DNA of 64,000 bases from an uncultured Marinobacterium sp. (GTDB lineage: Bacteria; Pseudomonadota; Gammaproteobacteria; Pseudomonadales; Balneatricaceae). The stretch lies in the NCBI GenBank assembly GCA_947501565.1, contig CANMWJ010000001.1, positions 124,001-188,000 on the forward strand, given 5' to 3'. The notes beneath the pieces were generated by a model. The model did no database searches. It was not told the DNA's origin and saw only the letters and a program-made list of their open reading frames with translations. Below, one piece after another: positions 44,915 through 53,000 of this stretch (positions are counted from its first letter, which is position 1; each line of letters opens with the position of its first letter). A program made the translations under genes and the position numbers.

Positions 44915-45160
44915 TCAGCTGAAGAAGAGCGGGGCGTAGGCTTCCAGGCGTCTGTCCTGCAGAAAATGGCCGTTAAATCGGTCGACCATCCGGTTCAGCT
45001 CGACCCGGCCGATCTCCTGAAATTTTATCCACGCCAGCACGTTGTCAGGATTCCCGTCATCGCTGAAATGGATATGTTCGATACGCTCATCGTTGGGGAA
45101 AAGCTCGCAGATGTCGTGCAGGCTGACATCGTGCGGCAAGTTGCTGAGTGAGAGGATCAT
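44915..45160 (-). CDS. Small RRM-like protein, copy 2
   Basis: 81 residues, paralogue of the gene 173 bp downstream: MILSLSNLPHDVSLHDICEL, a shared DDGNPDNVLAWIKF block, DRRLEAYAPLFFS at the end. ATG 45160 follows AAGGA with 9 nt spacing, a good ribosome site. The aromatic positions expected at RNP2 in classical RRMs are Ser here, so RNA contact may differ. Next to ppiC and the RNA helicase dbpA. Confidence 0.65.
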   Translation of the reverse strand: MILSLSNLPHDVSLHDICELFPNDERIEHIHFSDDGNPDNVLAWIKFQEIGRVELNRMVDRFNGHFLQDRRLEAYAPLFFS

Positions 45161-45259
45161 GGGCTGTCTTCCTTGTTGGGAGGCCTATTAAAACGCAGGG
45201 TTGTGACAGACAGCTTGCATGATTGTTTTTATTTGAGCGCTGTTCCGGAACTGAGGGCC

Positions 45260-45541
45260 TCAGCTGCGATAGATCGGTTCAATCAGGTGCCAACCGAAGC
45301 GGGTCTTGATCGGCCCGTGCACCGTGAGCAAGGCTTTCTTAAAAACCACATCGTCAAAGGCCTTCACCATCTCGCCGCGGCGGAACTCACCCAGGTCGCC
45401 AAAACGTTTCTTGGACGGGCAGGTGGAGTACTGTTTGGCCAACTTGCCGAAGTCGGCGCCTTTATCCAGTTGCTGTTTGATCTTTTCTGCCTCTTCCCGG
45501 GTTTTTACCAGGATGTGACGGGCGCTTGCTTTTGTTGCCAT
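45260..45541 (-). CDS. ppiC: Peptidyl-prolyl cis-trans isomerase C (parvulin)
   Basis: 93-residue stand-alone parvulin: ASARHILVKTREEAEKI at the start, GADFGKLAKQYSTCPSKKRFGDLGEFRRGEMVKAF, and TRFGWHLIEPI at the end. No signal peptide, so cytoplasmic. It follows dbpA on the same strand with a 33-bp gap. Confidence 0.95.
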   Translation of the reverse strand: MATKASARHILVKTREEAEKIKQQLDKGADFGKLAKQYSTCPSKKRFGDLGEFRRGEMVKAFDDVVFKKALLTVHGPIKTRFGWHLIEPIYRS

Positions 45542-45574
45542 GGGATTAGTTCCGAACAGGGTGTTGGGCCCGCC

Positions 45575-46957
45575 TTAGAGACGGCGGACCTTGAATTTAC
45601 GACCTTTGATTTTGCCTTGCAGCAGGCGGTCCAGCGCTTTGCGTGCCATCGGACGTTCTATGGCGACGTAGGAGAAAAAGTCGTAGATATCGATCTTACC
45701 GACCTGCGCGCCGGGAATGCCCGCGTCGCCCGTTAAAGCACCGAGCAGGTCGCCGGGACGTACCTTCTGCTTGCGACCACCCGCGATGCAGAGGGTGACC
45801 ATGGCCGGGCGTTCCGGTGCCGCGTTGCTGGCAGGGATCTCGGCCGCATCGGCGTAGTTCGCTTCCTGCTGACAGTAGTCTTCGATCGCGTGCACCTTGT
45901 GTACCTCACGCGGTGTGGCCAGGCTGAGGGCGATACCCTCTTTACCCGCACGACCGGTGCGTCCGATTCGATGCACATAAACCTCAGGATCGTGGGGCAG
46001 GTCAAAGTTGACCACCGCGTCCAGATCGTCGATATCCAGACCTCGCGCCGCCACATCGGTAGCGACCAGAATCGAGCAGCTGCGGTTGGCGAACTGCACT
46101 AGCACCATGTCACGGTCTTTCTGCTCCATATCACCCTGCAGCGCACGTGCGGAGAAACCGGCGTTGTAGAGGTGCTGACTCAGCTCCTGACACTGCTGTT
46201 TGGTATTACAGAACACCACGCAGGAGGTCGGACGATGATGCAGCAACAGTTTGACCAGGGTGTCGGCCTTGTCGTTGCGATCGACCTCGTAGAAACGCTG
46301 CTGGATTTTGCTGTCGCTGTGGATCGACTCAACGCTGACCTCCACCGGATCGGTCTGGAAGTCGGCGCTCAGCGCTTTGATCTCTTCCGGGTAGGTGGCG
46401 GAGAAGAGCAGGGTCTGGCGATCAGATGGAGTCTGGTCGGCAATATCACGGATATCCTGATTGAAGCCCATCTCCAGCATCCGGTCCGCTTCATCCAGCA
46501 CCAGTGTGTGCAGGTCGGCCAGGCTGAGGGTTTTCTTACGCAGGTGGTCTTTAACCCGGCCCGGTGTGCCAACCACGATATGTGCGCCGTGCTGCAGGGA
46601 ACCGATCTGTGGACCGATCGATTGACCGCCACACAGGGTCAGTACCTTGATGTTGGGCAGGTAACGCGCCAGGCGGCGCAGCTCTTTAGCAACCTGTGAG
46701 GCCAGCTCACGGGTCGGACAGAGCACCAGCGTTTGCACGCGGTAGCGCTTGGGCTGCAACCTGCTGAGCAGGCCGATACCAAAAGCGGCGGTCTTGCCGC
46801 TGCCGGTTTTCGCTTTGGCGATCAGGTCTTTGCCCTGCAGAATTTCGGGCAGGCTCTGGGCCTGAATCGGTGTCATCTGCTGGTAACCCAACTCTTTCAG
46901 GTTATGCAGTTGGGTTTCGGGCAGATCAAGGATGGAAAAACGCGGCTGGTCGGTCAC
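45575..46957 (-). CDS. dbpA: ATP-dependent RNA helicase DbpA
   Basis: DEAD-box helicase that acts in 50S ribosome assembly via helix 92 of 23S rRNA. 460 residues: Q motif GYQQMTPIQAQSLP, Walker A AKTGSGKTAAFG, DEAD in VLDEADRMLEMG, SAT, HRIGRTGRAG. The C-terminal RNA-binding domain (about 385-460: TLCIAGGRKQKVRPGDLLGALTGDAGI) identifies DbpA. It heads a minus-strand row with ppiC and the RRM-like genes. Confidence 0.95.
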   Translation of the reverse strand: MTDQPRFSILDLPETQLHNLKELGYQQMTPIQAQSLPEILQGKDLIAKAKTGSGKTAAFGIGLLSRLQPKRYRVQTLVLCPTRELASQVAKELRRLARYLPNIKVLTLCGGQSIGPQIGSLQHGAHIVVGTPGRVKDHLRKKTLSLADLHTLVLDEADRMLEMGFNQDIRDIADQTPSDRQTLLFSATYPEEIKALSADFQTDPVEVSVESIHSDSKIQQRFYEVDRNDKADTLVKLLLHHRPTSCVVFCNTKQQCQELSQHLYNAGFSARALQGDMEQKDRDMVLVQFANRSCSILVATDVAARGLDIDDLDAVVNFDLPHDPEVYVHRIGRTGRAGKEGIALSLATPREVHKVHAIEDYCQQEANYADAAEIPASNAAPERPAMVTLCIAGGRKQKVRPGDLLGALTGDAGIPGAQVGKIDIYDFFSYVAIERPMARKALDRLLQGKIKGRKFKVRRL

Positions 46958-47178
46958 GGTGTACTCGTTGGTTTGGCGATCAAACCGCGTATTTTAGGCG
47001 CTTGCGGCGGGGCTATAAAGCGAAACTGTGGATAAATATCCGCCAATGGCTGTTTATGCTGATGAATTTTGTTCCGGATGGAAAAAGAGATTTTCAAACC
47101 GCGTCGCAATGCAGCCCGGAATGAGAAAAATGCTCTGTTAATATGTTTACTAATTTATAACGGTTCAGGAACATTACA

Positions 47179-48138
47179 GTGCTGGCAATACTGGCGATCA
47201 CGACGCCTATCTTTCTTCTGATCGCGCTGGGTTATCTCGCGGTACGGGTTGGCATTATCCCCAAATCTGCAATCGGCGGTATGGCGGCCTTTGCCGTCAA
47301 CCTGGCGCTGCCTGCCTTATTGATTAAGGCGCTGTCGGCGCGTCCGGTGCTGGATCTGATAAATCCTTATTACCTGATCGCCTTTGGGGCGGGGTCGTTG
47401 CTGGTACTCGCGGTTGGCTTGGTGGTGGCGTTAAGGATGCGCGCCGCGCCACTGGATCAGGCGGCATTCCAGGCGTTGGGCGGATCGCTCTCCAACAGTG
47501 CGTTTGTCGGCCTGGGGATCGTCAGCCCGATCTTCGGCACCCTGGCGGTAACCGGCGTTGCCCTGTCGATGCTGGTGGATCTGATCCTGTTGATTCCGGT
47601 GACGGTGGCACTGGCGGAGTGGGCAGGCCAGAAGGAAGGTTCGGCCCGCGAAGCGTTTCTGAATGCGCTTTACCGCACCTTTACCAACCCGTTGGTGCTG
47701 GCCATCTTTACCGGGATGTTCGCGTCCTGGTTACAGTGGTTACCGCCAAAACCGGTGATGACGGCGGTGAACATGCTGGCGGGCACAGCGGCGCCACTCT
47801 CCCTGTTTGTGATCGGTGGCATGCTGGTGGGGATCTCGGTACGGGGGCAACGTGTCGATCTTGGTCAGATGGTGCTCTTTAAGCTGGCACTGCATCCGGT
47901 GGTGGTGGCGCTGATCGTCTGGTGGTTGCCGCCGTTTGATCCGATCCTGCAGGCCTGTGTGATTGTGCTGGCATCGATGCCAATGGCGGGGGTGCTGCCG
48001 ATGATCGCGCAACGCTACGGCCAGGAGCAGCTCAGTGCTGCGGCGCTGGTCACCGCTACGGCACTCTCTTTCTTCAGTATCAATCTGGTGCTCTGGTTGT
48101 TGGGAGAGCAGGGTATGTTGCCCGCTGGCTTAAGTTAA
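47179..48138 (+). CDS. AEC family transporter
   Basis: 319-residue permease of the auxin efflux carrier family with ten predicted segments in two five-helix halves. Opening ITTPIFLLIALGYLAVRVGIIP and FAVNLALPALLIKAL, and the second-half PLSLFVIGGMLVG, are typical. Bacterial members move malate, malonate or other small acids; substrate unknown here. Start is GTG 47179 after AGGA (8 nt). The 221-bp gap from dbpA holds no gene but a DnaA-box 9-mer on the minus strand (47027-47035). Confidence 0.85.
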   Translation: MLAILAITTPIFLLIALGYLAVRVGIIPKSAIGGMAAFAVNLALPALLIKALSARPVLDLINPYYLIAFGAGSLLVLAVGLVVALRMRAAPLDQAAFQALGGSLSNSAFVGLGIVSPIFGTLAVTGVALSMLVDLILLIPVTVALAEWAGQKEGSAREAFLNALYRTFTNPLVLAIFTGMFASWLQWLPPKPVMTAVNMLAGTAAPLSLFVIGGMLVGISVRGQRVDLGQMVLFKLALHPVVVALIVWWLPPFDPILQACVIVLASMPMAGVLPMIAQRYGQEQLSAAALVTATALSFFSINLVLWLLGEQGMLPAGLS

Positions 48139-48211
48139 GTGCGCTGGTTGCAGAGATGCATGCCTGTCTGTGCAGCCCTTGTTTTGGGATGTTCCGTCTA
48201 AAACGAGTACT

Positions 48212-48493
48212 ATGGGCGCCATGAGCCAATGGTACGTCTATATCCTCTGCTGCGCTGACAGCAGCCTCTACACCGGTGTCACCACTGATCCCCAGCGTCG
48301 CCTGCGTGAGCACAATGGGGAGCTTAAAGGTGGTGCCCGCTATACACGCGTCCGCCAACCGGTTGAGCTGGTCTATCAGGAGTCACAACCTGATCGCTCC
48401 GCTGCCTGCAAAAGGGAGGCCGAGATAAAAAAGCTTTCCAGAGCGGCCAAGAAAAAACTGATTGGCGACAAATTTCCTGCAAAAACCTTATAA
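48212..48493 (+). CDS. GIY-YIG nuclease superfamily protein (UPF0213/YhbQ-like)
   Basis: 93 residues: WYVYILCCADSSLYTGVTTD is the GIY-YIG core (YVY-x10-YTG), with RRLREHN following and a conserved glutamate in CKREAEIKKL. This matches the small single-domain YhbQ-type proteins, whose E. coli member has been linked to DNA damage. ATG 48212 is used; ATG 48221 is an equally possible start. Confidence 0.85.
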   Translation: MGAMSQWYVYILCCADSSLYTGVTTDPQRRLREHNGELKGGARYTRVRQPVELVYQESQPDRSAACKREAEIKKLSRAAKKKLIGDKFPAKTL

Positions 48494-48585
48494 GAATCAT
48501 GTGATTAACGTATTAATCTATGCTATATCCCCATATATTTGATAGTCATTATCGGTTACGTATCAAAGGTTAAGGGGAACAGGGT

Positions 48586-50256
48586 TTGTCGCTGCAGACA
48601 GAAGACACATTAAACGCCGCCGACGGAGTGATCCGGGAGCTGGCGTTGCACCGCTCACTGCTCAAGCAGTACAAAAGCGCGGTAGACAGCAGTGCCATAG
48701 TGTCAAAAGCCGATGCACAGGGAGTGATCACCTACGTAAACGACGAGTTCTGCCGGATCTCCGGCTACAGTCGTGAGGAGCTGATTGGGTCAACGCATGC
48801 GACCGTGCGTCACGAAGATTCGCCCCCGGAGCTGTTTCGTGAGATGTGGCAGACCATCTTACGCAGGGAGATCTGGAAAGGTGTGATCAAGAATCGCAGT
48901 AAGGACGGTCACACCTACTATGTCGATTCGGTCATTGTGCCGATGCTCGACCCGCAGGGGAAGATTACGGAGTTTATGTCGATCCGTAGCGACATCACCG
49001 ACCTGATCGAGAAGGACGGTCTGATCGCACGTCAGCAGACCGATCCGATGACCGGGTTGCCCAACCGTGAAAAACTGCTGCACGACCTTGAAACCGAGGT
49101 GGAACATTCGCTGCTGCTGATCAACATCCGTGACTTCAGCGTGATCAACGAATATTGCGGTTACGAAGTGGGCGATAAGGTGCTGAAGCAGTTTGCTGAC
49201 AGCCTGTCGGCGATGCTCGATGATGAGATGACGCTGTACAGTCTCGCGGGGGATGAGTTCGTTATCACCACGCCATGTTTTACCGACAGCGCCGCCTTTA
49301 ACGAGTTCTGTGCGCTGATGTCGAAAAAGATCTGCGATACTCAGTTGAAGGTTGAAGCACAGGAATTCAGTCCACAGGTGGTTATTGGCGGTGGCTCCGG
49401 CCGCAATGCCTATATCGAAGCGGATATCGCCCTGCGCAGCGCTCAGGATAAAGGTCTGCCCTACGAGATCTACGACCAGGATTCACAGCTGAAGAAACGG
49501 ATCGAGACCAATATTCGTTGGGTGGGCAGCGTACGTGAGGCGATCGACAACGATCGTATCGAGGTGTACGCACAGCCGATCATTGATGCCAAAACCGGAT
49601 GTATTACCAAATACGAGTGCCTGATGCGCCTGAAAGAGGATGATGGCACGGTATATACGCCCTATTTCTTCCTCGAACCTGCCAAACGGGCGCATCTCTA
49701 CCACGGTCTGACCCAGATTATGATCGAGAAGGCGTTCCGTTTCTTCGCCACCCGGGAGGAGGATTTCACCATCAACCTGACGGTGCGGGATATTCTCAGC
49801 GAAGAAACCGTGGATATGATTCTGCACAACGCCGCAAAATATGATCTGGCCGAGCGTTTGATTCTGGAGATCGTCGAATCTGAGGGGATCGATAACTACG
49901 AGCAGGTGAGCAGGTCGATTGCGCGGGCTAAGGAGATCGGCTGCCGCATCGCGGTGGATGATTTCGGGACCGGGTATTCCAACTTCGAGTACCTGCTGAA
50001 GCTGGATATCGATTGCATCAAAGTGGACGGTTCCCTGATCAAACACCTGGATACCGATCCCAACACCCGCCTGCTGGCGGAGACCATCGTCAATTTTGGT
50101 CAGCGCTTAGGCGTGGATACCATCGCCGAGTTTGTTCACGATGAGAAGGTGAAACAGGCAGCGATCGATATTGGTTTTGACTACCTGCAGGGTTACCTGC
50201 TGGGAGAACCGATCCCACTGAACCAGATCGATATCTTTCATAATCTGCCTGGATGA
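48586..50256 (+). CDS. PAS-GGDEF-EAL protein, probable c-di-GMP phosphodiesterase
   Basis: 556 residues. PAS domain about 30-145 (SKADAQGVITYVNDEFCRISGYSREEL class), then a degenerate GGDEF domain whose loop reads AGDEF, then an EAL domain from about 310. The signature is ECL rather than EAL (KYECLMRL), while the metal-site residues are kept: NLT, LEIVESEG, DDFGTGYSN, KVDGSLI. So phosphodiesterase activity is likely and cyclase activity unlikely. Start is TTG 48586 after AAGGGGAACAGGG. The 92 bp before it hold nothing recognisable. Confidence 0.88.
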   Translation: MSLQTEDTLNAADGVIRELALHRSLLKQYKSAVDSSAIVSKADAQGVITYVNDEFCRISGYSREELIGSTHATVRHEDSPPELFREMWQTILRREIWKGVIKNRSKDGHTYYVDSVIVPMLDPQGKITEFMSIRSDITDLIEKDGLIARQQTDPMTGLPNREKLLHDLETEVEHSLLLINIRDFSVINEYCGYEVGDKVLKQFADSLSAMLDDEMTLYSLAGDEFVITTPCFTDSAAFNEFCALMSKKICDTQLKVEAQEFSPQVVIGGGSGRNAYIEADIALRSAQDKGLPYEIYDQDSQLKKRIETNIRWVGSVREAIDNDRIEVYAQPIIDAKTGCITKYECLMRLKEDDGTVYTPYFFLEPAKRAHLYHGLTQIMIEKAFRFFATREEDFTINLTVRDILSEETVDMILHNAAKYDLAERLILEIVESEGIDNYEQVSRSIARAKEIGCRIAVDDFGTGYSNFEYLLKLDIDCIKVDGSLIKHLDTDPNTRLLAETIVNFGQRLGVDTIAEFVHDEKVKQAAIDIGFDYLQGYLLGEPIPLNQIDIFHNLPG

Positions 50257-50271
50257 GGCCACAGAGCTGCG

Positions 50272-51162
50272 TTAGTTAGCGCGGCTCTCCTCAGCCCGGG
50301 CACAGATAAAGTCCACAAATGCCCGCACTTTGGCGGGAATATGGCGGCGGTCCGGGTAGAGCATATGGAAACTGCGTGTTTTCTCAGTCCAGCCCCGCAT
50401 CACTGGCTGCAGGGCTCCCCGTTCGAGATCGTCGTGAATCACATGGAAAGGCAGGTTGGCGATACCGATACCCGCCAGTACTGCCTTGTGCGCCATATTC
50501 AGCTCGTCCACTACAAAATGACCGCTACTCTGTATGCTGTAGGCGTCACCCACATCCGATACCAGCTGCCATTCGCGGATCGGTTCGGTACGGATCAACG
50601 CATGTTGCGCCAGCTCTTTGGGGGATTCGGGTTCGCCGTTGTGCTCCAGGTATTCCGGCGCGGCGCAGAGCATAAACTGGGCGTGACCGATCTGTCGGCA
50701 GATCCAGTCATTGAGTTGAATGTCACCCAAACGAAAGGCCACGTCGATGGAAGCATCAACCAGATCGATCGGGTGGTTGCTTAGGGTAACCTTGAGGTCG
50801 ATCTCCGGGTACTCCTTCATAAAACTGAAGAACCAGGGGGCGAGCAGGTTGTTGGCCAGGTTCACCGGCGAAGCGATTCTCAGCACACCGGAGGGGCGTG
50901 CCAACTCACTGGCAAGTTCTGTGGTCACCTCATCCATGCCGTTAAGTAGCGGCTGACAGGCGTTAAAGTAACGTTCGCCACTTTCGGTCAGGGTCAGGCG
51001 GCGGGAACTGCGGTGTAGCAGCTTGTAACCCAGCTTCTCTTCAAGCTGGGCAATGCGGCGGCTGACGGTCGCTGTAGGCACTTCCAGCCGACGGCTGGCG
51101 GCACTGAAGCTGCCCTCCTCGACCACCTTCACAAACAGATAAAGCCCTTCGAGATCGATCAT
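50272..51162 (-). CDS. LysR family transcription regulator
   Basis: 296 residues: N-terminal helix-turn-helix (FVKVVEEGSFSAASRRLEVPTATVSRRIAQLEEKLG region) and a periplasmic-binding-fold effector domain (SGVLRIASPVNLANNLLAPW onward), close to the CrgA/DmlR-like branch. Target genes are unknown. A structured RNA is encoded divergently 75 bp away, with a palindrome between, which makes it the first candidate target. Confidence 0.92.
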   Translation of the reverse strand: MIDLEGLYLFVKVVEEGSFSAASRRLEVPTATVSRRIAQLEEKLGYKLLHRSSRRLTLTESGERYFNACQPLLNGMDEVTTELASELARPSGVLRIASPVNLANNLLAPWFFSFMKEYPEIDLKVTLSNHPIDLVDASIDVAFRLGDIQLNDWICRQIGHAQFMLCAAPEYLEHNGEPESPKELAQHALIRTEPIREWQLVSDVGDAYSIQSSGHFVVDELNMAHKAVLAGIGIANLPFHVIHDDLERGALQPVMRGWTEKTRSFHMLYPDRRHIPAKVRAFVDFICARAEESRAN

Positions 51163-51190
51163 CTTTTCAAAAATGAGAATTAAGTTTGTT

Positions 51191-51207
51191 GAAACAGGGG
51201 ATGTTTC
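51191..51207. promoter_or_regulatory. Palindrome between LysR gene and the candidate small RNA
   Basis: GAAACA-GGGGA-TGTTTC, perfect 6-bp arms, covering the -35 zone of the RNA promoter and 29 bp from the LysR start codon. Candidate LysR operator. Confidence 0.45.
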
Positions 51208-51221
51208 TCAAAAATGTCAGT

Positions 51222-51230
51222 TGTTACTAT
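51222..51230 (+). promoter_or_regulatory. Extended -10 promoter of the candidate small RNA
   Basis: TGTTACTAT fits TGn plus a TACTAT -10. The -35 is weak (TGTTTC at 202-207 of this kilobase), as expected for an extended -10 promoter that needs an activator. Confidence 0.45.
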
Positions 51231-51236
51231 AACACT

Positions 51237-51393
51237 CGTTGATGGGAACACACAGCCAACGAGACTCATTGGCTCCCTGTACCCATACCCTTATTTCGAA
51301 GCACTTTTCGGGACCTTTCAGGCTTAACGAGCACCTTTCCCCGGTGTCTCAGCTTGTAATACTTTCAGCCCCGCCATTTGGCGGGGCTTTTTT
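51237..51393 (+). ncRNA. Candidate structured small RNA, about 157 nt
   Basis: No coding frame with a ribosome site fits. Stem 1 is compound: ATGGG (51242-51246) with CCCAT (51282-51286), enclosing AGCCAA (51254-51259) with TTGGCT (51269-51274). Stem 2: GAGCACC with GGTGTCTC near 51328-51350. Stem 3 is a strong intrinsic terminator at 51367-51393. A promoter lies just upstream. It does not look like 6S, tmRNA, RNase P, SRP, CsrB-type or RyhB-type RNA. It is divergent from a LysR gene, the layout seen for gcvA-gcvB, although this LysR is not GcvA. Confidence 0.55.
51367..51393 (+). terminator. Terminator of the candidate small RNA
   Basis: AGCCCCGCC-attt-GGCGGGGCT followed by an uninterrupted T run. 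No annotated protein gene ends upstream on this strand. Confidence 0.9.
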
Positions 51394-51429
51394 ATGCCTC
51401 AAATTTATGGATCAAATGTAGGGGCCAAT

Positions 51430-51500
51430 GTTGGGAGTCGCTTCGCTCGTCGCCAACCTACTCTTATCGTAGGTCGGCCATCGCGCAGCGATGCCCGACA
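51430..51500. repeat. Head-to-head REP pair (BIME-like)
   Basis: The minus strand from 51461 down to 51430 begins GTAGGTTGG and ends CCAAC. The plus strand from 51469 to 51500 begins GTAGGTCGG and ends CCGACA. Their GTAG heads face each other over 7 bp. GTAG-headed palindromes are the hallmark of REPs mobilised by RAYT transposases. It lies between the small-RNA terminator and the converging ccoG stop. Confidence 0.7.
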
Positions 51501-51503
51501 TGT

Positions 51504-52904
51504 TTAACGCACCACCGGCGCAATAAATTTACTCTCCTTAATCGCTTCGCTCTCTCCCTGCTTAACCCTGAAACTCAATTCCGAACGCGATGGCAGGTTA
51601 TTGGCGTACGTGCACACCCGATACGGTTGCCACTGGTTAAAGAACTGTTCGCTGATATTCGGCGAGCCAACCAGCTGGGTGTCAAAGCCCGCATCCACAA
51701 TCACATTTACAGGCGTTGAGCGCTGGGTATAAACCTCCAGCTTGAGATGGTAGAGGTTGCACAGACGTCCATCGGACATCTGCTGATAAAGATCCTGACG
51801 GTCACGGCGCACTTCCAGCAGCAACTCCGTGCGGTTGGCAAAGCCATAGAGTACGGCCGATGTGGATGCCAGAATGATCAGAAGGTAGGTCAGCATGCGT
51901 GGACGGAACAGCGGCGAGGGCAGGTTACGCAGCTGATTCTCCGACTGAAAGGCGATCAGGCCACGACGCAGACCAAGCTTATCCATCACCGCATCGCAGG
52001 CGTCGATACAGGCGCCGCAATCGATACACTCGTACTGCAAGCCATTGCGGATATCGATGCCGGTCGGGCACACCTGTACGCAGAGGCTGCAATCAACACA
52101 GTCACCCTGGCGTACATGCTGACCGTTATCGCTATCGGTCTGAGCAGGTGCTTTGCCGCGCATACGGGGTTCGCCACGGCCCGCGTCGTAGGTGACGGTG
52201 CGGGTATCCGGGTCAAACATCACGCCCTGAAAGCGGGAGTAGGGGCACATGTGGAAGCAGACTTTCTCACGCACCAGGCCGCCGTTTACGTAGGTCAGCG
52301 CACTCATGGTGACAAGCCAGAACAGAGTTGCCAATGAGAGCTGCAGGCTCAGGCTATCGCTGAGCATTTCGCGAATCGGAATAAAGTAACCGGTGAAGGT
52401 CAGCGCGGTAGCGACAGAGAGCAGCAGCCAGAGGCCGTGTTTGGCAAGTCTCCGGAACAGCAGGGCACCTTTCAGTGGCATCTGTTCCTGTTTACGGCGC
52501 AGGCCTGCACGCCCCTCGGTCAGGTCTTCAATACGGATAAACAGCCAGGTCCAGATACTCTGCGGGCAGGCAAAACCGCACCAGAGTCGTCCCCAGCCCA
52601 CCGCCATAAAGAACAGCAGTGCGGTACCGGCAATCATCAGGCCCGCCATTACCGGCAGGTCGGACCAGGAGAAGTGGGTGCCAAACAGGGTGATACGGTG
52701 CTGAGCAAAATCGAACAGTAGCCAGGGGGCGCCATCCACCTCAACCCAGACCAGCGCAAAAAACAATGCCAGCAAGCTACCGCTCACCAGGCGGCGGATA
52801 TTCTGATAACGACCCTGCGTCAGACGTACGTGTATCTTGCCACCAACAGCAGTGGTGGTTGAAGGCTGAGTCGGCGGGTGGTTGTAGACGGGGATCTGCT
52901 CCAT
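51504..52904 (-). CDS. ccoG: Cytochrome c oxidase accessory protein CcoG (FixG/RdxA)
   Basis: Membrane iron-sulfur protein that reduces copper for cbb3 oxidase assembly. 466 residues, five or six membrane segments. The first cysteine motif is WCGFACPQSIW (about 107-118), and two ferredoxin clusters are in CVDCSLCVQVCP and CIDCGACIDACD (about 266-310). The C-terminal part is an Ig-like periplasmic domain. The ccoNOPQ genes are not in the window. Confidence 0.94.
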   Translation of the reverse strand: MEQIPVYNHPPTQPSTTTAVGGKIHVRLTQGRYQNIRRLVSGSLLALFFALVWVEVDGAPWLLFDFAQHRITLFGTHFSWSDLPVMAGLMIAGTALLFFMAVGWGRLWCGFACPQSIWTWLFIRIEDLTEGRAGLRRKQEQMPLKGALLFRRLAKHGLWLLLSVATALTFTGYFIPIREMLSDSLSLQLSLATLFWLVTMSALTYVNGGLVREKVCFHMCPYSRFQGVMFDPDTRTVTYDAGRGEPRMRGKAPAQTDSDNGQHVRQGDCVDCSLCVQVCPTGIDIRNGLQYECIDCGACIDACDAVMDKLGLRRGLIAFQSENQLRNLPSPLFRPRMLTYLLIILASTSAVLYGFANRTELLLEVRRDRQDLYQQMSDGRLCNLYHLKLEVYTQRSTPVNVIVDAGFDTQLVGSPNISEQFFNQWQPYRVCTYANNLPSRSELSFRVKQGESEAIKESKFIAPVVR

Positions 52905-53000
52905 TACGGGCTCCTGAAATTTTGCTTGTGGGCTACTCTAGGTCAGTGAGAAAATAAGAACAGGTATAAAAAAATAAACTTTATAGGGTACAGATTGGCG

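Noticed and set aside
51173-51190. Fur-box-like TGAGAATTA near the small RNA, hinting at a PrrF/RyhB-type RNA
   Set aside because: Only one half matches and the RNA lacks the conserved core of iron-responsive small RNAs.
51239-51421. 60-codon frame over the candidate small RNA
   Set aside because: No ribosome site, runs through the terminator, and the composition is not protein-like; RNA structure explains the block better.
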